Source: Neorhizobium huautlense (GTDB lineage Bacteria; Pseudomonadota; Alphaproteobacteria; Rhizobiales; Rhizobiaceae). From it: a stretch of DNA of 64,000 nt. Within the stretch, counting starts at the first letter, position 1. Every line of letters begins with the position of its first letter. Below the pieces are notes generated by a model. That model did no database searches. It was not told the DNA's origin and saw nothing but the letters and a program-made list of their open reading frames with translations. The translations under genes were made by a program, and so were the position numbers. The stretch lies in assembly GCF_030811685.1 (NCBI RefSeq), contig NZ_JAUSRF010000003.1:310001-374000 (forward strand). Direction: 5' to 3'. Below are positions 61,163-64,000 of this stretch, one piece after another.

Positions 61163-62469
61163 CCGGCAAGCCTCCGAAGATTGCCCTGTGAGGGCACGCA
61201 GTTTTCGTCGCACCATTGCGCGAAAACCTCACCGAGCCGGTTCTTGAGTTTTGTTTCGATGCGGTCCGCCTCATCCAGCTGGCCGAAGACGGCCGGTGCA
61301 TGGGGGGGATCGCTGCTCTGCGAGAGTTTCATGCAGGCGTAATGCAGGCTCTTGAGCGACTGCACGAGTGCCTCGATCTCCTCGCACCAAAGCTCGAACT
61401 CACCGGACGGCAGTTTCAGCGCGCGCCAGAAGAAGGCAAAGCCGTGCTCGTAGGCGTATTTGCGGATGGTCAGCACCGGCAGCTCACGAACGGCGAGTTC
61501 CAGATCGGCGAGCGAGAGGCCATCCGTGCCCGCCAGATGGGCGGTGACGATGCTGCGGACAGCATCGGCGATGGGGTTCTGTTCCGCAACGAAGCAAGCA
61601 TCGAACCAGGCCTTTAGGTCTTCCGGCTCGGGTGCACGCGCTTGCGCAATATCGAAGGCATAACCTCCGCCGACGGTTGGCTGCATGATTGCGTGGATCA
61701 CTTTGTCGCGCTCCATCACGCCTTCCCAGCGATAATCCGGATCATGCACGAACCATGTTTGTGGATCACCGGTTTCCTGCAGCATCAGGTAATGCGGGAA
61801 GGGGTTCTGGTTGAACTTGTTTTCGCGCTCCGGCATGTGGAACATGTCGAGCATGACCATGACGGAATCCGTTGGCCCACGGCCGGCCACGAGATCGGTC
61901 ATGACCGCCAGATTATCCGCCTGGCTCAAGCCGGGATCATACCACTCATGCATATTGACCCCGTAAAGGCGTTCGAACCATGAGCGGAAAAACTCCTGGC
62001 TGATATCTTCGGCATGGTAGCGCAGCTGATACCGCTCGCTGACCGCGAATTTCGCGTCCCAGACGCCGAAATAAAAAGGTCGCTGGTCGAGACCGCGCTT
62101 CTTCAGGCCATCGCATACGCAACTGACGAAGCAATGGACCTTGATGTCGTAATAGGCCTCGCCATGCACGCCCTCATCCGTATCACCGCCGGTCATCGGG
62201 AAGCTTGGCACAGGCAGGGCGAGTGTCTTCGGCAGATAGAGGCCGGCAAGATCATCGACCGTCTGGATATCCGCGCTGGCGATCGCCTCTTCCGGCATGG
62301 CCAGGTTGAATTCCAGTTCGAGGTTCAAGAACACCTGCAGGATCAGCACGGAATCGAGATAGAGATCCTCGTTCAGCCGGGCATCGGGGGCAAAACCGTG
62401 CATGTGCGGATGCGCCATATGCTGGCTGAGCACGGTTTCGATGGCGGAAAGGATGTCGTCGCGGGTCAT
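61159..62469 (-). CDS. Aryl-carrier protein fused to AsbE-like petrobactin synthase domain
   Basis: A 436-residue two-part protein. Residues 1-80 are an acyl/aryl carrier domain with the phosphopantetheine serine in LYLDSVLIL (Ser40). From about residue 90 to the end is a domain resembling AsbE of petrobactin synthesis (DUF6005 type), with YYDIKVHCFVSCVCDGLKKRG, RSWFERLYGVNMHEWYDPGLS and MVMLDMFHMPERENKFNQNPF. In Bacillus the carrier AsbD and the transferase AsbE are separate. The start overlaps the AMP-ligase stop by ATGA. It would take the 3,4-dihydroxybenzoyl group from AsbC and pass it to spermidine. Confidence 0.78.
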   Translation of the reverse strand: MTRDDILSAIETVLSQHMAHPHMHGFAPDARLNEDLYLDSVLILQVFLNLELEFNLAMPEEAIASADIQTVDDLAGLYLPKTLALPVPSFPMTGGDTDEGVHGEAYYDIKVHCFVSCVCDGLKKRGLDQRPFYFGVWDAKFAVSERYQLRYHAEDISQEFFRSWFERLYGVNMHEWYDPGLSQADNLAVMTDLVAGRGPTDSVMVMLDMFHMPERENKFNQNPFPHYLMLQETGDPQTWFVHDPDYRWEGVMERDKVIHAIMQPTVGGGYAFDIAQARAPEPEDLKAWFDACFVAEQNPIADAVRSIVTAHLAGTDGLSLADLELAVRELPVLTIRKYAYEHGFAFFWRALKLPSGEFELWCEEIEALVQSLKSLHYACMKLSQSSDPPHAPAVFGQLDEADRIETKLKNRLGEVFAQWCDENCVPSQGNLRRLAG

Positions 62470-63740
62470 GAGGCCACTCCGGTCTGGACTGGAAGAAAGG
62501 CGCCGGCGGCATGGCGCTCGGCAACGTCGCAGCGGCTGATCTTGCCGTTTGGCTGACGCGGGATTTCTGCCACTTGGATCATCTCGGATGGCAGTTGATG
62601 CGGCGCGAGTTGTCGGCTCAGCCACTCCCGCAGCGCACCGGGTGAAACCGGGCACTCCGCGCTGAACAGCAGCGCAACACGCTCGCCGGCAAAACGGTCG
62701 CTTTTGCGAAATGCGACGGCATCGGTAATGCCCGGCATGGCCGTCACCGCATCCTCGACATCCTTCGGATAGACGTTGAGGCCGGCGACATTGATCATAT
62801 CATCCATGCGGGACACGAAGACCAGCATGCCATCGGCACGGCGATAACCGAGATCGCGGGTGTGGATTGGTTGCCCCGTATCCTTGGTAATGACGATTTC
62901 GGCAGCACTTGCCAAATCCTCGCCGGTTTCCGCTTCCGCGTGAGGCAGAATGTAGCCCATGTCGCTCGCGGCGGTCAGGTCGGGGTTGATGGCGATGCAG
63001 CCGGCTTCCGAGCAGCCATATTGCTGGAAAAGATGGTCGCATTTTTCGCGGATGCGCACGAACCACGGATCCGGCAAAAGCGTGCCGGAGGTCATCGCCG
63101 CATGCATTCTTTGGCCTGTCGGCAGAAGCTGCGCCAGCATGTGCAGGATGGCCGGAGAGGAATAGAGCAGGGGCCGCTCGCTTTCGCGCATCACTTTCAG
63201 GATATGTTTCGGGTTGGCGGTATCGACGATATGCGGGGTCACGCCGCGATGCAGGCCCACGAGAATGCCGCAGATCAGCCCGTAGGAATGCGTCGTCGGG
63301 CAGGCAACGATCGGTGTCATGGTTTCCGGCAGCGTGAACGTGCGCACATAACTGGCGATTTCGATCTCGATGTTTTGCCACGTGCGGGCGATCAGTTTTG
63401 GCGCACCCGTCGTGCCCGAACTCATCTGCAGCAATTCACCTTCCGGGGTTCTCGGGGCGCTGTCAGGCAGGATCTCGCCCGTAAAACTGTTGTAAAGCAG
63501 CCGTTCGCAACCCGCCTGCACAGCCAGCTTTCGCGCGGCTGCATAAGGTGTGCCGGGGTGGATCGGCAACACGCTGGCGCCGGCATCGCGGATCGCGAAA
63601 AACAGAGCCAGCCATTCGGCGGTATCGGCAAAACACACGGCATAACGCAGACCCGGCGAAATGCCGGTCAGGTTACCGAGTTCGGCGGACCGTCTATCGA
63701 AATGCGCCTTGTCATAAAACTGGTCGCCAATCCTGATCAT
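62466..63740 (-). CDS. asbC: 3,4-dihydroxybenzoate-AMP ligase, AsbC-like
   Basis: A 424-residue adenylation enzyme, shorter than typical 540-residue aryl-AMP ligases but within the range of AsbC. Motifs: A3 MSSGTTGAPKL (about residues 105-115), A5 QYGCSEAG (about 241-248), A7 TRDLGYR (about 296-302) and A10 RQPNGKISR near the C-terminus with the catalytic lysine. It activates the aryl acid as AMP ester and loads the carrier domain downstream. ATGA overlaps link it to both neighbours. Confidence 0.86.
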   Translation of the reverse strand: MIRIGDQFYDKAHFDRRSAELGNLTGISPGLRYAVCFADTAEWLALFFAIRDAGASVLPIHPGTPYAAARKLAVQAGCERLLYNSFTGEILPDSAPRTPEGELLQMSSGTTGAPKLIARTWQNIEIEIASYVRTFTLPETMTPIVACPTTHSYGLICGILVGLHRGVTPHIVDTANPKHILKVMRESERPLLYSSPAILHMLAQLLPTGQRMHAAMTSGTLLPDPWFVRIREKCDHLFQQYGCSEAGCIAINPDLTAASDMGYILPHAEAETGEDLASAAEIVITKDTGQPIHTRDLGYRRADGMLVFVSRMDDMINVAGLNVYPKDVEDAVTAMPGITDAVAFRKSDRFAGERVALLFSAECPVSPGALREWLSRQLAPHQLPSEMIQVAEIPRQPNGKISRCDVAERHAAGAFLPVQTGVAS

Positions 63741-64000
63741 GGCATGATCCTCCGTTCGGCCGTCGCTTTCGCAAACACGTTCGGCACGGTGTGGTGATAT
63801 TCCGGCTCGCGGGCGAGCAGTTTTCGGGTGAGCAGCGATTCCGTCAGCACATCCGGCCGGTCGTAACCGAGTGCCGCCATCCGGTCTGCCGCATCGTGCT
63901 CCGTCGCGTAAGCGGAAAGGATGGCTTCCACCCGCTGCCAGAAACTCTTTTCCGGCAATTGATAGACATGCTCCAGAAGATGCGCGATTTCGGCGAGATT
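63737..64000 (-). CDS. IucA/IucC-family NIS siderophore synthetase (3' end, 5' outside window)
   Basis: The minus-strand frame is open to the window end; 87 C-terminal residues are visible. They include LTESLLTRKLLAREP and HHTVPNVFAKA, matching the C-terminal FhuF-like thumb of IucA/IucC synthetases such as AsbA/AsbB. These enzymes join citrate to amines during NRPS-independent siderophore assembly. It is the upstream neighbour of the AsbC-like gene with an ATGA overlap, so the operon continues beyond 64000, probably with a second synthetase. Confidence 0.82.
   Translation of the reverse strand, partial: NLAEIAHLLEHVYQLPEKSFWQRVEAILSAYATEHDAADRMAALGYDRPDVLTESLLTRKLLAREPEYHHTVPNVFAKATAERRIMP

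Noticed and set aside
1..64000. Search by eye for CRISPR arrays, phage genes, integrases and rRNA
   Set aside because: No regularly spaced direct repeats, integrase or transposase motifs, or rRNA-like sequence were noticed. A systematic repeat search was not possible.

Overview
This 64 kb stretch looks like chromosomal DNA of a Rhizobiaceae alphaproteobacterium (Agrobacterium/Allorhizobium/Rhizobium group). I infer this from the high-GC coding style, the dense set of carbohydrate ABC and TRAP transporters with LacI/GntR regulators, the hmuTUV haem importer, and TGA-N9-TCA iron-response boxes of the RirA type. I see no insertion sequence, phage, CRISPR array or rRNA. The only structural RNA I can support is a tRNA-Gln(TTG).

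Layout. 1-7.1 kb: the 3' end of recQ, then a minus-strand surface-glycan block of phosphomannomutase, mannose-1-phosphate guanylyltransferase, two rhamnosyltransferase-like GT2 enzymes and a sugar-nucleotide epimerase/reductase. 7.5 kb: tRNA-Gln. 8.1-14.8 kb: a plus-strand operon with an AfuABC-type importer, an inositol-monophosphatase-family enzyme, a dual-specificity-type phosphatase and a LacI regulator; the permease gene carries an in-frame TAG. 14.8-17.5 kb: hmuTUV. 18.5-23.4 kb: a dCache chemoreceptor, then arginase and ornithine cyclodeaminase facing a divergent Lrp/AsnC regulator. 23.5-25.8 kb: a haem-type TonB receptor behind an iron box. 26-33.6 kb: a D-serine/D-threonine PLP enzyme, an Ldh2-type dehydrogenase, and a GntR-DctPQM-UxuA hexuronate/aldonate operon. 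33.9-37 kb: a YghU-type glutathione transferase and several small unknown genes. 37.1-49.8 kb: an acid-sugar island with a frameshifted hydroxypyruvate-isomerase-like pseudogene, a full carbohydrate ABC transporter, an SDR, a DenD-like dehydrogenase, a LacI regulator, an HpcH/HpaI aldolase, a D-lactate dehydrogenase, and a DapA-like protein without its Schiff-base lysine.

49.8-64 kb is the most notable region. It is a long minus-strand siderophore block with two TonB receptors, a YclNOPQ/Fat-type ABC importer (binding protein, two permeases, ATPase), a DUF2218 protein, a FecI/FecR/FecA-like signalling trio, and a petrobactin-like biosynthetic operon. That operon has an AsbF-like dehydroshikimate dehydratase, a fused aryl-carrier plus AsbE-like protein, an AsbC-like AMP ligase, and the end of an IucA/IucC synthetase running off the window. 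The gene set predicts synthesis, sensing and uptake of a 3,4-dihydroxybenzoyl (petrobactin-type) siderophore, with iron control through a TGA-N9-TCA box upstream of fecI. Product and substrate assignments are inferences from families and context; nothing was searched against a database.
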